Assembly: GCA_022641835.1 (NCBI GenBank)
Contig: CP048715.1
Coordinates: 434,001 to 498,000 of the forward strand
DNA from: Petasospora fabianii
Taxonomy: Eukaryota > Ascomycota > Saccharomycetes > Phaffomycetales > Wickerhamomycetaceae
Length of the DNA stretch: 64,000 nt
Reading direction: 5' to 3'
Shown here: positions 49,313 through 59,259 of the stretch, in pieces
How positions within the stretch are numbered: position 1 is the stretch's first letter
Layout: each line of letters opens with the position of its first letter
Position numbers and translations under genes: made by a program
Notes under the pieces: model-generated
What the model was told of the DNA's origin: nothing
Databases searched by the model: none
What the model saw: the letters and a program-made list of their open reading frames with translations, nothing else

Positions 49313-49454
49313 GGAAGCATAGTCTCGACGCGTTAATCTTAGGAGACTAGCAGAACGTGTTTTAGATAGGCGAGCTATTTACGGGAAGCAGAGTCTCGAC
49401 GCGTTAATGTCGAGAGACTTGAAGAACGTGGTTTAGTATGGCGCAGACATTGTC
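49313..49454. repeat. 71-bp direct tandem repeat (two units) with internal palindrome and ACGCGT
   Basis: Unit 1 is 49313-49383 and unit 2 is 49384-49454; identity is about 80% over the first 58 bp and then fades. Each unit has AGTCTC...GAGACT inverted arms (22-bp-scale hairpin) with GACGCGTTAAT in the loop. Further GACGCG copies flank the pair at about 49269-49283 and 49472. Confidence 0.75.
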
Positions 49455-49741
49455 GTCAAAGATACGATACTGACGCGTTCGCTTAGTACAGTAGCTTTCG
49501 AAAACTCCTGCTCTTCAGGGGCCAGGCCGTCACCACAGACAGACGATCAAGTGCAGAAAATACGAGGCGTGTTTCGAAGACCCTCCTGCAATAAGTTTAG
49601 GTATTCAAAACGGCTCAAATATTCGTGAAAACTGACATGAGACAATATTGGGCGTTTTGGTCTCTTTATAAGTTACATGAAGTGCATCTCGGCATCTCGG
49701 TAGCATCAAAATCTCAAAAAGGCATCAGGCTGGCGAACAAT

Positions 49742-49813
49742 GGTTCTATAGTGTAGCGGTCATCACCTTCGGTTCTGATCCGAATAACCCCGGTTCGAAT
49801 CCGGGTAGGACCT
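49742..49813 (+). tRNA. tRNA-Gln (anticodon CTG)
   Basis: 72-nt cloverleaf. Acceptor GGTTCTA pairs with TAGGACC, the anticodon arm is TTCGG-TTCTGAT-CCGAA with anticodon CTG at 49775-49777, and the T arm holds GGTTCGAATCC. No intron. A run of nine T at 49820-49828 ends the gene. It reads CAG. Confidence 0.96.
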
Positions 49814-49953
49814 TGTGACTTTTTTTTTGCTACATGCCCCGTATCTGTCTGCCATTTCTGCGCGTGTCATTGAGGCGACCCGCACGAGGCCGGAGGCAGC
49901 AAGCGAGCGAGCAACCTAAATCACCCTTTCTCTTCCTTCAACTTAGTCCTGCT

Positions 49954-49959
49954 CACGTG
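49954..49959 (+). promoter_or_regulatory. CACGTG E-box upstream of the SNA-like gene
   Basis: Perfect palindromic CACGTG 40 bp before the SNA-like ATG, a Cbf1-type site. The closeness to the ATG leaves its role uncertain. Confidence 0.35.
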
Positions 49960-49998
49960 AACTACAATCAAGTAACCGTACAACGCTAACAATACAAA

Positions 49999-50385
49999 AT
50001 GCACGCTAAAGACTGGCTCTTGGTTTTCGTCTCCTTCTTCCTCCCTCCTATCCCGGTGCTCATCAAATCTGGCCTTTGGTCCTCTGATTGTAAGTAAATC
50101 TATCCCAACAGCCAATTATGATTTGAGATGCTGCTATGAGGCCATATCATCCGTCAATGTTATGTTGGCGGCTTGGTATGACCTCTTGAATCTCTAAGTC
50201 GCCTTTTGGGATTTCCATTGCCTGCATGTTACTAACTCTAGCCAGTCTTGATCAACATCTTGCTCTGCCTGCTCGGTTTCCTCCCTGGTCTCTTCCACGC
50301 TCTCTACATTATTTCTCAGCACCCAATTCCAGAGAATGGATACCAGGCAATTGGTGGTGGCAGCTCCTATGGATCCCTCTCATAA
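49999..50385 (+). CDS. Small SNA/PMP3-family two-helix membrane protein (one intron)
   Basis: Spliced product of 76 residues. Exon 1 is 49999-50089 and exon 2 is 50246-50385. The intron (50090-50245, 156 nt) has donor GTAAGT and branch TACTAAC. The first AG after the branch (TCTAG) lies only 3-5 nt away and would break the frame; the second (CCAG at 50242-50245) keeps it. The joined protein shows the UPF0057 pattern: VFVSFFLPPIPVLIKSG, then FLINILLCLLGFLPGLFHAL and YIIS. Pmp3 influences plasma membrane potential; Sna2-4 sit in vacuolar or endosomal membranes. The short Gly/Ser tail (GYQAIGGGSSYGSL) suggests a Sna-type rather than Pmp3-type member. Confidence 0.85.
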
Positions 50386-51908
50386 GCAAGATACTGGTTG
50401 CGTTTGATTGAATGTTATTCAATGTTGCAACGGAATTGGTCTTGTGCCCCACAATGCGCGCAGATATGCACCCTGTAACTCTGAAAGCTGACATCCAAAG
50501 ATACCTGATACCCTTGGATGATTTTTGTATACGATGCTAATGATATTGATTTAATTGGAAATCATGTATTGACTACGAAGTGTTCGTCTTAACCTCCCCA
50601 GAAGATGCGAGAGTTTAGGCTCGAGGCCCTGCATAACTGGACCGTCAAACCATTAGTGAATCAATGTCGTCATGCAAAGAGCGAAACTAGATAGCGGGCA
50701 GAACGCCAGCCATCCCAAACTCTTCTAGACATTAATTCGAGTAAGTCAGTATGAAAGGATGGAGAACTCCACCTTGAGAAGTCCTGAGATTATCAAATGG
50801 TTCTGCAAAACGCAGGGGCCAAGATAATTAACTCTGGAACAAGATGGTGTGAATGGATGAAACATCCAGGCACAGCTCTATCCGGAGGAGTAGACAATTT
50901 GTTCTTCGCATAAAGACACATCAAAACGACGTTTTGCGCTCTAAATAAGAACGTAGCCGATTGACTTAAGACATGCGGTGTGGTTGTGGGATCTTGAATA
51001 TCTGAGATCAAGAGTATTGGTATGAAACAGCGTCAGTCGTAACTGGGAAATGAAGAGAAGACCTACAGCTTCATGACGCGTGTATAATCACGTACATTAA
51101 ACTGTGATTAGCTGAAATGCCCAGCGGTCATTGTTTGGTTGAGGTGAGGGTTTGAGGTAGGTTCTTCAGCTCATCGCTGGTTTTTTTTTTTTTCATAGGC
51201 TCTAGTAATCGCGAGCGCGCCCAAAGCACAAAAGCTAGTGAGACTTCCAGAAGATAGAGAGTGCAGCCACCGGCAGCAGGCAGATCGTGATACAGAGTCC
51301 TTGGTATTGTTACATATTCAATTCTTAGACAATGCAAAGGTGATTTATACACGTTTCTGCCGGCTGGTAAGGGAGTTGTAGGCTTTAAAAGACTCAATCA
51401 AGGAGTTTGGCGTAAAAGCTTCCCAATTCGGACAGCTTTGGAAATGTGGAATGTCAAGGAAAGTTCTTCTACAGCCTACTTGCGCAAAAAAATAGGGGCT
51501 CCCGGCCGAAAGGGGAAGTTGCGCAAATTTGTTGGCGGCATGAGAGTGGCAAACATCCAAACAACTTCAACTTTAGTGAGCATTTTGAGATTGTAGATGA
51601 CGAGCTACAAGATCCAAACTTACATAGGATAGTTACATGCTACTAGGGATCAAGAGAGTGTAATTTCGAAACATGGTGTCTAACAAAAACTTCGAGGACC
51701 CGGCGAATAGTGTTGATGTTTTGCCACCGATTGCTCGCCACGTTTCGCCACTGGACGGGCGAAGCTGCTGCCCAGGGCAACCAATGCGTCCCGAACCAGG
51801 CTGAGCTGGGGTTACCCGGCTGAGTTGCTATGGATCTCGCGCTCCAGCAACCAATCAGCGTCGAGTATTGCTGCCTCTCCTGCGCCAGACGAAAAAGTTC
51901 CGCGGTCC
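50386..51908. other. 1.5-kb intergenic stretch with a hairpin plus T-run
   Basis: No protein gene recognised. At 51121-51180 CCAGCG and CGCTGG can pair around a 48-nt loop rich in GGTTGAGGT-like words, followed directly by 13 T (51181-51193). Frames here (for example 51128-51397 minus) have no domain. ACGCGT occurs near 51075. Confidence 0.4.
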
Positions 51909-52316
51909 TATAAAACTTTTTGGCATCCTTCCTCTTTCCAACAACCACCCCAAAACTCCCAGCGCGAACTGTGACACCGCAATTCTCAGCACAGCACCGG
52001 GCAACCAACATCGCCCACCGCAAGTGCCTGAACACGCTTACTACGCTCTACCGCTCCACCGCGCCCCTACGCACCGCAAACGTTCTCTACGCCGTTGCGT
52101 TCGAGAAAGAGAACAAGTCTTTGACGAGCAGCTGGTCTCCCTGTTGAGCACGCTTCTCTGTTTGCCATATCGCTGACGCCTTTACTGCGCTGCTCAGCTA
52201 CGTGTCCTTTTCGCACTCTCGCGCCATTTTTGCTACCGGATTAGGTAACTGGTTTTGCGCAACGAGCCTCGCGGACATCCACACACCACCCTTCACTTCT
52301 TTCCCCATATTTTAAG
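51909..52316 (+). promoter_or_regulatory. TATA box and long ATG-free leader of the acidic-protein gene
   Basis: TATAAAA at 51909-51915 precedes about 400 bp, C-rich in its first half, with not a single ATG on the plus strand before the start codon at 52317. This is what a long, scanned 5' untranslated leader would look like. No intron donor/acceptor pair with a branch point was found in it. Confidence 0.5.
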
Positions 52317-53318
52317 ATGGCTTCTTCCATCGCTGTTAAGCCAAGTTCGTTAAAGCGCTCGAAGTCCTTCAGTACGCAGTCGAACGTTTCGTTTGCGCCC
52401 TGCAAGCGCGTTTGTCTCGCCCCTGCTTGGAGCAGACGCAACTCTGCTACTGTTGCTGCCTTGTACACGTCTTCGTCCTCTGAGGATGATGACTCCGAGG
52501 ATGAGTCCTGCTACTTGAACAATCAGAGAAGAGCCAGAAAGAGAGCCTCATCCATGAGAAGGCAATCAATGTCTTTTTCCGATGACAAGCTGAGCATGGC
52601 TATCTCTCAATACAGTGACATTGATGACGATGACGCTGACGCTAATGAAGAAAAGGATTCAGTCAAGGAGAAATCCAGGACTTCTTCACTCTCCTCCTCT
52701 GCTACCTCTCCTTCGCAGAAGTCTGCTGAGAAGGAGCTTGAGTCCTTGTCCCGCCGTAACTCTCAAGTTGGTGGTTTCTCTAGTGACTCCAAGTCATCAG
52801 GTAAGAAGTCTGCCGTTGAGTGCGACAGAGTTTCAAGAAACCGTTGCTTCGATTACTTGGTTTCTGCCATTGATGAGGCTTGGGCTCGCTACTGTGATGC
52901 CACATTTTATGCTGAAAATGAGGTTTACAACAATGATGACTATATGCCAAACACACCAGCATCACTTGGTGTCTCTGACAATGAGTCTGATCGTGATGAT
53001 GATGATGATGTTGAAGAAGGCTACAGATCCTCAGCTACGAACTTGACCGAGTACGATAGTGAGGTTGAGATCAAGAAGGTCAGTGGTCAACCAAGCAGCG
53101 TCAAGCTGCAACAATTGAAGGACCGCTTGCTCAAGGCCAAGTACTATCTTCAAGACTATTTGGAAGGTGATGATGCTGAAGAGGCTATGACCTTCTGGAA
53201 AAGATGGGACTTGATCAAGTATGCCACCATTGAACTAGTTGAAGATGATGACGATGAGGAGGTTGTCGAGTCTACTCTTGAGGACTTGGAGAAGGGCCGT
53301 CTTTACGGCTGCTACTGA
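52317..53318 (+). CDS. Unrecognised acidic Ser-rich protein
   Basis: 333 residues. The N-terminal half is Ser/Arg-rich with basophilic kinase-type sites (KRSKSFS, RRNSAT, RRQSMSF) and acidic Ser patches (SSSSEDDDSEDES). The C-terminal half has a conserved-looking core: NRCFDYLVSAIDEAWARYCD, then VKLQQLKDRLLKAKYYLQDY, FWKRWDLIKYATIELVEDDD and an end EDLEKGRLYGCY. I associate this pattern, from memory and unverified, with the S. cerevisiae YMR206W/YNR014W pair of unknown function. The long leader and phosphorylation-type motifs suggest a regulated signalling protein; no catalytic motif is visible. Confidence 0.7.
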   Translation: MASSIAVKPSSLKRSKSFSTQSNVSFAPCKRVCLAPAWSRRNSATVAALYTSSSSEDDDSEDESCYLNNQRRARKRASSMRRQSMSFSDDKLSMAISQYSDIDDDDADANEEKDSVKEKSRTSSLSSSATSPSQKSAEKELESLSRRNSQVGGFSSDSKSSGKKSAVECDRVSRNRCFDYLVSAIDEAWARYCDATFYAENEVYNNDDYMPNTPASLGVSDNESDRDDDDDVEEGYRSSATNLTEYDSEVEIKKVSGQPSSVKLQQLKDRLLKAKYYLQDYLEGDDAEEAMTFWKRWDLIKYATIELVEDDDDEEVVESTLEDLEKGRLYGCY

Positions 53319-53618
53319 TGAACTATTTGCACATATGCACACATGCACACACAATGATATCCAAGAATCAGAGAAGAAGTTTGCACTCTGGTTCATTTGT
53401 ACACTATGTTAAGTTTGTTTTGTTTTTGAAAAAAAGAAAAAGGTTATGGTTGTTTCAAGGGTTACGTTACGATTTGATTTTTGCATTCACAAGGTGGTTG
53501 GCTATGCCATGTCAGCCACAGGGGGTTTAACGCTACTGAGATATGTTAGGTATCACAACATCTTTATAGTTGGAAATGTATACTACAAAAACAAAATATT
53601 GCGTAGACGTCGACCTTG
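53319..53618. other. Convergent 3' spacer
   Basis: 300 bp between two gene ends, with CACA repeats near 53336-53354. No gene seen. Confidence 0.5.
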
Positions 53619-55623
53619 CTATTGATTTCGTGTGCTGTACTTGATCTTATGGAGGGCGAGGCTCGCACGCTGTGCTGCATAAAACCTGACAACAAAGATC
53701 TTGAACAAGTCGACATTCAGTTGTATTTGGCACAGATTTATCAGTACCTTCAGGTTGTGTTCATCATGCCTCAACCTTTGTTGTGCAACGGGATGCAATA
53801 TCTTGAGGCTAGCCAACAACCGAGCGTTTGGTCTCATGACATGAAGCGTCTCTACACCATGACGAAGCTTGCGGTCGTAATGAGAATGACATTCACAGAG
53901 ATAGTCAAAGATTTCAAAGAAGAGACTGTCCTCAAGAGGATTCTCGCACAGGAAGTTGGTCACATATCCTGTATTGGCATTCACCAAGTCCATTAAAAGC
54001 CGGATCAACTGTTCGTTTGTAGTCGGCATGTGGTTGAAAAACAGGTACAACTCCAGACAGATGACTGAGCCGAGAACTGTTGACGAGTCAAAAGATATGA
54101 GCCGTCTAGGCTGAGTCAGTGTTGCTAACTGGGCATTCAAATATTTGAATGAGACATCAATGCAACCGGTGAGCAAGATCTCCAATGACGATTCCTTTTC
54201 TACAACTGACCTAGCCTCAGATGCAAGGCGATGTAATGCTTGTGGGTCAAGAGCTAATGTAGTGTCCAGTGGATTAGTGTAGAGGGTAGCAAGGAGTAGC
54301 TCAGGAGCGTTGGTTCGAGAAACAATACTTAGGAGCTTGAACAAAGGAACAAGGGCAGAAGTGGTATCTCTACACTCACTAAGTGTATCGATGTAGATAT
54401 TGATGATGTTTTCGCTTTCATTGATGAAGCACTTCTCAATAAGAAAGTCAACGATGAGAGAGTTGGTAAATTCATTGGTACTAGTTGGAATGACAAGTCT
54501 CTCGAGGGTGTATGTGAAGAGAGTAAGAACTTTAAGGTGGCACTGTCCTTCAGCACGAAAATAAAACATCAAAGGTATAACGAACTTGTTGTGAAATGAG
54601 CTCAAAAAAGCAATCTTGATAGTGTCATGACTGGCATATGAAATGAGGTCCATCACGAACCCCATGCTTCCGTCAAACTCTTCAAAGCTTGGATTTTCCA
54701 CTGGTGAATCACCTGTGACGAAGTTTATTATCGAAGAAAGCGTATCGTTGTAACATATCTTGTTAAATATTGAGAGGAGACCAGCAAGAATTAGGCCAGG
54801 AAAATCACTCAGTAATACCCACTTCTCCAACTCATTAGAGAAGCAACTGATCAAGATGACATGAAGTAGTGTATCTTTAGCGCTTTTTGTCAAAGAGTCA
54901 TCCATGAACAAAAAGTCCTTCGCCAACTCGTAGATTGGAAACACATTGGTTGGAAGCCTTTTGGTAGTAACCAAGTACATAATATCTGGTTCAGTCAACG
55001 AGAAAGTGAACCAGTAGTCAACCAATTCAGTTAACGTAAGATAGTACTGCGTCAACTTAAGAACGAATACTGAGATGAGCTCAACTTTTTCAGCTGGTAA
55101 CCTCTTATACTCGAGACAGCTGATAAGGAATACCCCCATGATCTTGCTGGTGCGTTGAAGCACATACTCGAACTCTGGTGAGAAGTCATCATAGCGCTTG
55201 GTAAGTTCAGACAACAACAGGTCGAAGACACCAATAAAGTCAGCAGTAGCAGGGGAGGGTACGCGTGAGATGTCCACTCGAGCAAGAAGAAGAAGAACGT
55301 CATGCTGGAAGAGGGCAAAGACTTTGCTTTCGTCTCGCACAACCAGCTTGTAGAGATCATGTATGATGTGTCGGAAGTCGTTCTCGAAGTGCGCATGGCC
55401 CTATATAAACAGCTGTTAACACCTTGCATACGAGACAAAACGAGGTAAAAGTACTCACAGTGTAATATTGGAGCAACTGCAGGTGAAGCTTCTTTAGTAG
55501 CTGATCAAAGCTACCATTAGAGCGAAGCGACACCGGGGAGACCAGAGAAGAGCGGTCCCTATAGGTCATGTACCTGTCCCTTATTAGTGCAGATGATGGC
55601 CATGAGACCGAGAATGCGCTCAT
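53619..55623 (-). CDS. Unrecognised helical-repeat protein (one intron)
   Basis: Spliced product of 648 residues. Exon 1 is 55623-55459 (55 codons) and exon 2 is 55400-53619. The intron (55458-55401, 58 nt) has donor GTGAGT, branch TGTTAAC and acceptor TATATAG, and the phase is kept. The join gives LLQYYT followed by GHAHFENDFRHIIHDLYKLV. The rest is Leu-rich and alpha-helical throughout (ELISVFVLKLTQYYLTLTEL, FLIEKCFINESENIINIYID), like an armadillo/HEAT-type scaffold, without catalytic motifs, signal peptide or membrane segments. I do not recognise the family; HOOK-interacting (FHIP) and dymeclin-like proteins were considered but not supported. Divergent from KAR4. Confidence 0.7.
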
Positions 55624-56068
55624 CCTGAAGCTTAAGCTACAGATAAAACCCCAATCACTCCATCATGAGCCTCTTAAACGTCTCATCATGAAGCTCCAAC
55701 CTTTGAAATCATCACCGCCGGCTTTCGGCGGAAAGATGAGACTTTGTGGCAGATCTCGATACGCGTCTGCTTGCGTATCATGCACCCGGACACCACCAAC
55801 ACGCGTTTTGCGTTTTGCGTCGTCTCCACAATAATAAGATATGAAACAACTGAGTGTTTCGCCTCCTTTGGACGGAGGAAGATTCAAACCGAAAGCGTGC
55901 TTGATCTGTGCTTTGTTTCAAATACGGCTATTGTGCAGTGCATCTGATACATATCTCAAACGGCCCTAGCATCACGATCTATGGCCATATAAGCTAGGAG
56001 ATCTCCGCCCGTCTACACCAACGATTATAGTATAGTTCGGTCACTTACAGCCACGCTTCTCACTTAAA
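55624..56068 (+). promoter_or_regulatory. Divergent promoter before KAR4 with two ACGCGT
   Basis: 445 bp, no gene. ACGCGT at 55761-55766 and 55801-55806, with TTTTGCGTTTTGCGTCG directly after the second. No clear pheromone response element (TGAAACA) cluster, although ATGAAACAAC at 55841-55850 contains one copy. Confidence 0.45.
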
Positions 56069-57418
56069 ATGAGCTCAAGCGGGATTCGAAAAGAGCCCAC
56101 CTATCCATACATCCAATGGAGTAGTAGCCAGAGTTTCGGCGCAAATATGCCTCACATGCGAGGTACCAATCGCCCAAAAGGTGGAAGACGGGGAGATGAG
56201 CTGTTCAACTACTACGACCAGACACCACATCGACAGAATTTTGGGCCAGCTACAACGAGCATGGAACCATCGGCAATTTGGAGAGAGGTGTCGTCGAGTT
56301 CAGGTGTTACACTCGACAACAAGCTGCAAGGACGAGTAACCACTGCAGTCAACCAACTGAAGCAAGGTCCCCCGCGCTGGAATCACAGATTAAAAGGCTA
56401 CAGGCCACCCACTTCCAGCCATGTCGCCAAGAGAAGACAACAGGACAATAATGTTCTTGCCAGAAACTTCACCAAAAACGACTATACCAGCAACTACGTT
56501 CATACAAGTGAGCTTCCAACCAACTTTGTGAGAAACGTCAAGAACCCAGTGGAGGGGTATCCCAAGTTACAGAGGCTTTTCCAGTTGAAGGAGACACAGA
56601 CAGACAAGTATGCCTGCAAGCCTTATGGTAGTAGAATTGAGCTTGACAAAATGGTGGCTACATTGAATAAGTGGATCCATATAGATAAGTTGGCTTTTGA
56701 TGTCATCATGATTGGCTCCTTGACTGAGAACCAGTTTTTAATTCCGCTTTTGACACAGCTACCACTTGAGCGATTGTGTTCCAAGCCGGGGTTCCTGTTT
56801 GTCTGGGCTTCTGCTAAGAAGATCAATGAGCTGACAGGTCTCTTGAATAGCGATGGATGGGCCAAGAAGTTCAGAAGATCCGAGGAGCTTGTGTTCGTTC
56901 CAGTTACAAAGGACTCCCCGTACTACCCAGGAAAGGATACCATGGACGAGGAATCGGTGTTTGAGAACACGCAGTGGCATTGCTGGATGTGCATCACTGG
57001 TACTGTGAGGAGATCTTCCGATGGTCAGCTCATCCATTGCAACGTTGACACTGATCTCAAAGTTGAGAGCCCAAGCGAGAAAAACGATAACATGGTGGTC
57101 CCAGACCATATCTACCAAGTCGCCGAAAACTTTAGTAGCGCTACAAGAAGACTTCATATCATTCCATCTCGTTCAGGCTTTGATAATCCAGTTCGCCCAA
57201 GACGTGGCTGGGTTATCATGAGTCCAGATATCATTGTCGACAATTTTGAGCCGTCAAAGTACAAGAACGATATCTCAACAATCGGCTTTAATGTCCCACA
57301 AAACCAAGAGATCGAGTCCATTAGACCAAAGAGCCCTACCTTAAGAAACACCAGCTTGAGTTCGACCACCAACAGCTATCATAGCCAAAAGAACAGACAG
57401 CCAATAACCTCCAGCTGA
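56069..57418 (+). CDS. KAR4: Kar4-like MT-A70 family protein (METTL14-like)
   Basis: 449 residues (S. cerevisiae Kar4 has 335). In yeast Kar4 is a karyogamy transcription factor with Ste12 and a partner of the Ime4 mRNA m6A methyltransferase complex. The MT-A70 fold covers about 190-400: WIHIDKLAFDVIMIGSL, SKPGFLFVWASAKKINELTG, RSEELVFVPVTKDSPY, QWHCWMCITGTVRRSSDGQL and IHCNVDTDLKV. As in METTL14, the DPPW catalytic tetrad of Ime4/METTL3 is absent, so it is probably a non-catalytic RNA-binding or scaffolding subunit. The first 150 residues are Arg/Gly/Gln-rich and disordered. KAR4 and SPB1 are neighbours in S. cerevisiae too (YCL055W, YCL054W). Confidence 0.9.
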   Translation: MSSSGIRKEPTYPYIQWSSSQSFGANMPHMRGTNRPKGGRRGDELFNYYDQTPHRQNFGPATTSMEPSAIWREVSSSSGVTLDNKLQGRVTTAVNQLKQGPPRWNHRLKGYRPPTSSHVAKRRQQDNNVLARNFTKNDYTSNYVHTSELPTNFVRNVKNPVEGYPKLQRLFQLKETQTDKYACKPYGSRIELDKMVATLNKWIHIDKLAFDVIMIGSLTENQFLIPLLTQLPLERLCSKPGFLFVWASAKKINELTGLLNSDGWAKKFRRSEELVFVPVTKDSPYYPGKDTMDEESVFENTQWHCWMCITGTVRRSSDGQLIHCNVDTDLKVESPSEKNDNMVVPDHIYQVAENFSSATRRLHIIPSRSGFDNPVRPRRGWVIMSPDIIVDNFEPSKYKNDISTIGFNVPQNQEIESIRPKSPTLRNTSLSSTTNSYHSQKNRQPITSS

Positions 57419-57670
57419 TGTTGTTCACGCATCCTGCATGTTTTAATGAAACCCCTGCATCTGCATTCGTTTAGACAATCCAATTCAAATTGCTCAATAA
57501 GTATATCGATAACGTACTACTCTAAATCTATTGATTTCATGGTCGCTTAATCATGTATGACAACAATCTTTTTAATAACGTTGGCCAAAGCGCTTCTGGA
57601 TTACTGAGGAGCCAGAGCGCAAAGTGCTATAAACTGAGAATGCACTACATGTACCAGTCATATAGCTCAT

Positions 57671-59259
57671 TCACTTGAACCACTTTTCGACACCCTGAGA
57701 GATTGGAGCCAAGAGACCCTTCTGTTTTGGAACGTACTCAATTCTATGGTAGGAGTTGATGTTCTTTCTCAAGAGAATCTGGTAACAAGTGGCAGAACCC
57801 TGTCTAGAAATGATGGTGGAGGAGGCAAGGAAGTACTCCCAGATTCTGAACCATCTAATACCGTACTTGTTGACAACCTTGTCCTTGTTGGACATCCAGT
57901 TTCTGTACCATCTCCACAAAGTAGCAGAGTAGTCAACACCAATGTTGTCAATGGAGACAACTTCGAAGCCAACAGATTCCAAAGAAGAGATGTAGAAGTC
58001 CAATGGAGTGGAAGCGTCAGCACCTGGGAAAATGTACTTGTTCATAAACAAACCCCAGATGAGGTCCTCGTATTGCCATGACTTTCTAAGACCAGCATAC
58101 TGCAAAAAGAACAATCCATCATCGTCAAGCATGTCGTAGACCTGCTTCAAGAAGGACTGGAGCTTTCTAATACCAACGTGCTCAGACATCTCCAAACAAG
58201 TGATCTTGTTGTACTTACCTTCTGGAACTGGGGTATCTCTGTAGTCCATGCACAAAATCTCAGACTGCTCCTTTGGGATACCCTGAAGCTTGAGCTTCTC
58301 ATTACCCCAGACAGTCTGGTTCTTACCCAAAGTGATACCAGTGACAGAGGCACCGTAAACCTTAGAAGCGTAAGTGGCCAAAGTACCCCAACCACAACCC
58401 AAGTCAAGCAATTTCTCGCCATCTTTGAGATCAATCTTGTCACAAACAACCTTCAACTTGTTGTCCTGAAGCTGCTCGAGGGTCTCCTCCTCAGTGATGT
58501 CAGAGATGATACCAGATGTGTAAACCATTCTGGAACCGAGGAACCAAGTGTAGAAGTCGTCACCACGGTCGTAGTGATCACGGACCTGCTCCTCATCCTG
58601 AGATCTGGTATGCAAGATGACCTCAGGGATCATACCGAGCAAAAAGAACTTGAAAAGGGACAAAGTGAAAGAAAACTGAGCCCAGTCATGTCTGTACTCC
58701 ATCACATCCAATGCGTCACCCTTGAAGGAGACCTTGTTGGCAAAGTACAACTCGTGGAAGGTCTCCATTGGAATCTTGTTGTTACCAGAGTACTTCTTCT
58801 TCAACTCCTCATCGTGGAACTCCAAGTAATACTCGACACCTCTTCCTGGGAGGGTCACCTTCTCATTGAGTCTTGGTGAGTAGGTGGAAGCCAGCGTCCA
58901 GTAGGCCATCAAGATTGGGAGGATCAAGAGGAGAACGAAGAAGATCCAAGTCTTGAAGCCACCACCGAGCTTGTAGGTGATGTAGTATGGAACACCAAGA
59001 GCAACGGCAGCGACGTGATAGTTGTTGAAGTGCTTGGAGCCCGGACCATCAGCTGGGAGTGGGGCATTTTTGATAGCTGGTCTCTGGAAGGGTTGTTAGT
59101 ATTCAGCCGGATCAAAAAGAGAGAGAGTTAGGGTCCTTTAGGTCTCTGATCTCGTTGTATGATGCGTACAGCTGTGGTCTTGACACCGCAAGAAGCAGAT
59201 GGAGCTGGCTGTGGCTTAGCAGCCGGTGTCGGGGTGAATTCGTACCCAAGGAAAGCCAT
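57671..59259 (-). CDS. MTS1: Sphingolipid C9-methyltransferase (one intron)
   Basis: Spliced product of 500 residues. Exon 1 is 59259-59170 (30 codons) and exon 2 is 59083-57671. The intron (59169-59084, 86 nt) has an unusual donor GTACGC, branch TACTAAC and acceptor CCAG. The join places VKTTA before RPAIKNAPLPADG, the family N-terminus. The enzyme methylates C9 of the sphingoid base of glucosylceramide in the ER. Two membrane segments lie at about 55-100 (WIFFVLLLILPILMAYW). The SAM motif LDLGCGWGTLATYA is at about 255-268, with FLEM-like ITCLEMSEHVG and the cyclopropane-synthase-type DHYDRGDDFYTWFLG. Absent from S. cerevisiae; here it lies between KAR4 and SPB1. Confidence 0.93.

Larger units (their letters stand above)
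46866..49741. other. 2.9-kb region without recognised genes
   Basis: The longest gene-free stretch of the window. Frames of 70-150 codons (for example 47508-47966, 48356-48664, 48817-49146) have no domains, biased composition or good context. The part next to 46866 is promoter of the GPI-type gene (TATA, ACGCGT at 46987-46992). Base composition is mixed, not AT-rich, and no centromere, rRNA or known ncRNA was recognised. It ends with a palindromic tandem repeat (49313-49454) before tRNA-Gln. Confidence 0.5.

Noticed and set aside
46900-49741. Centromere or transposon remnant in the gene desert
   Set aside because: Not AT-rich, no long inverted or terminal repeats seen, and no recognisable element-encoded protein.
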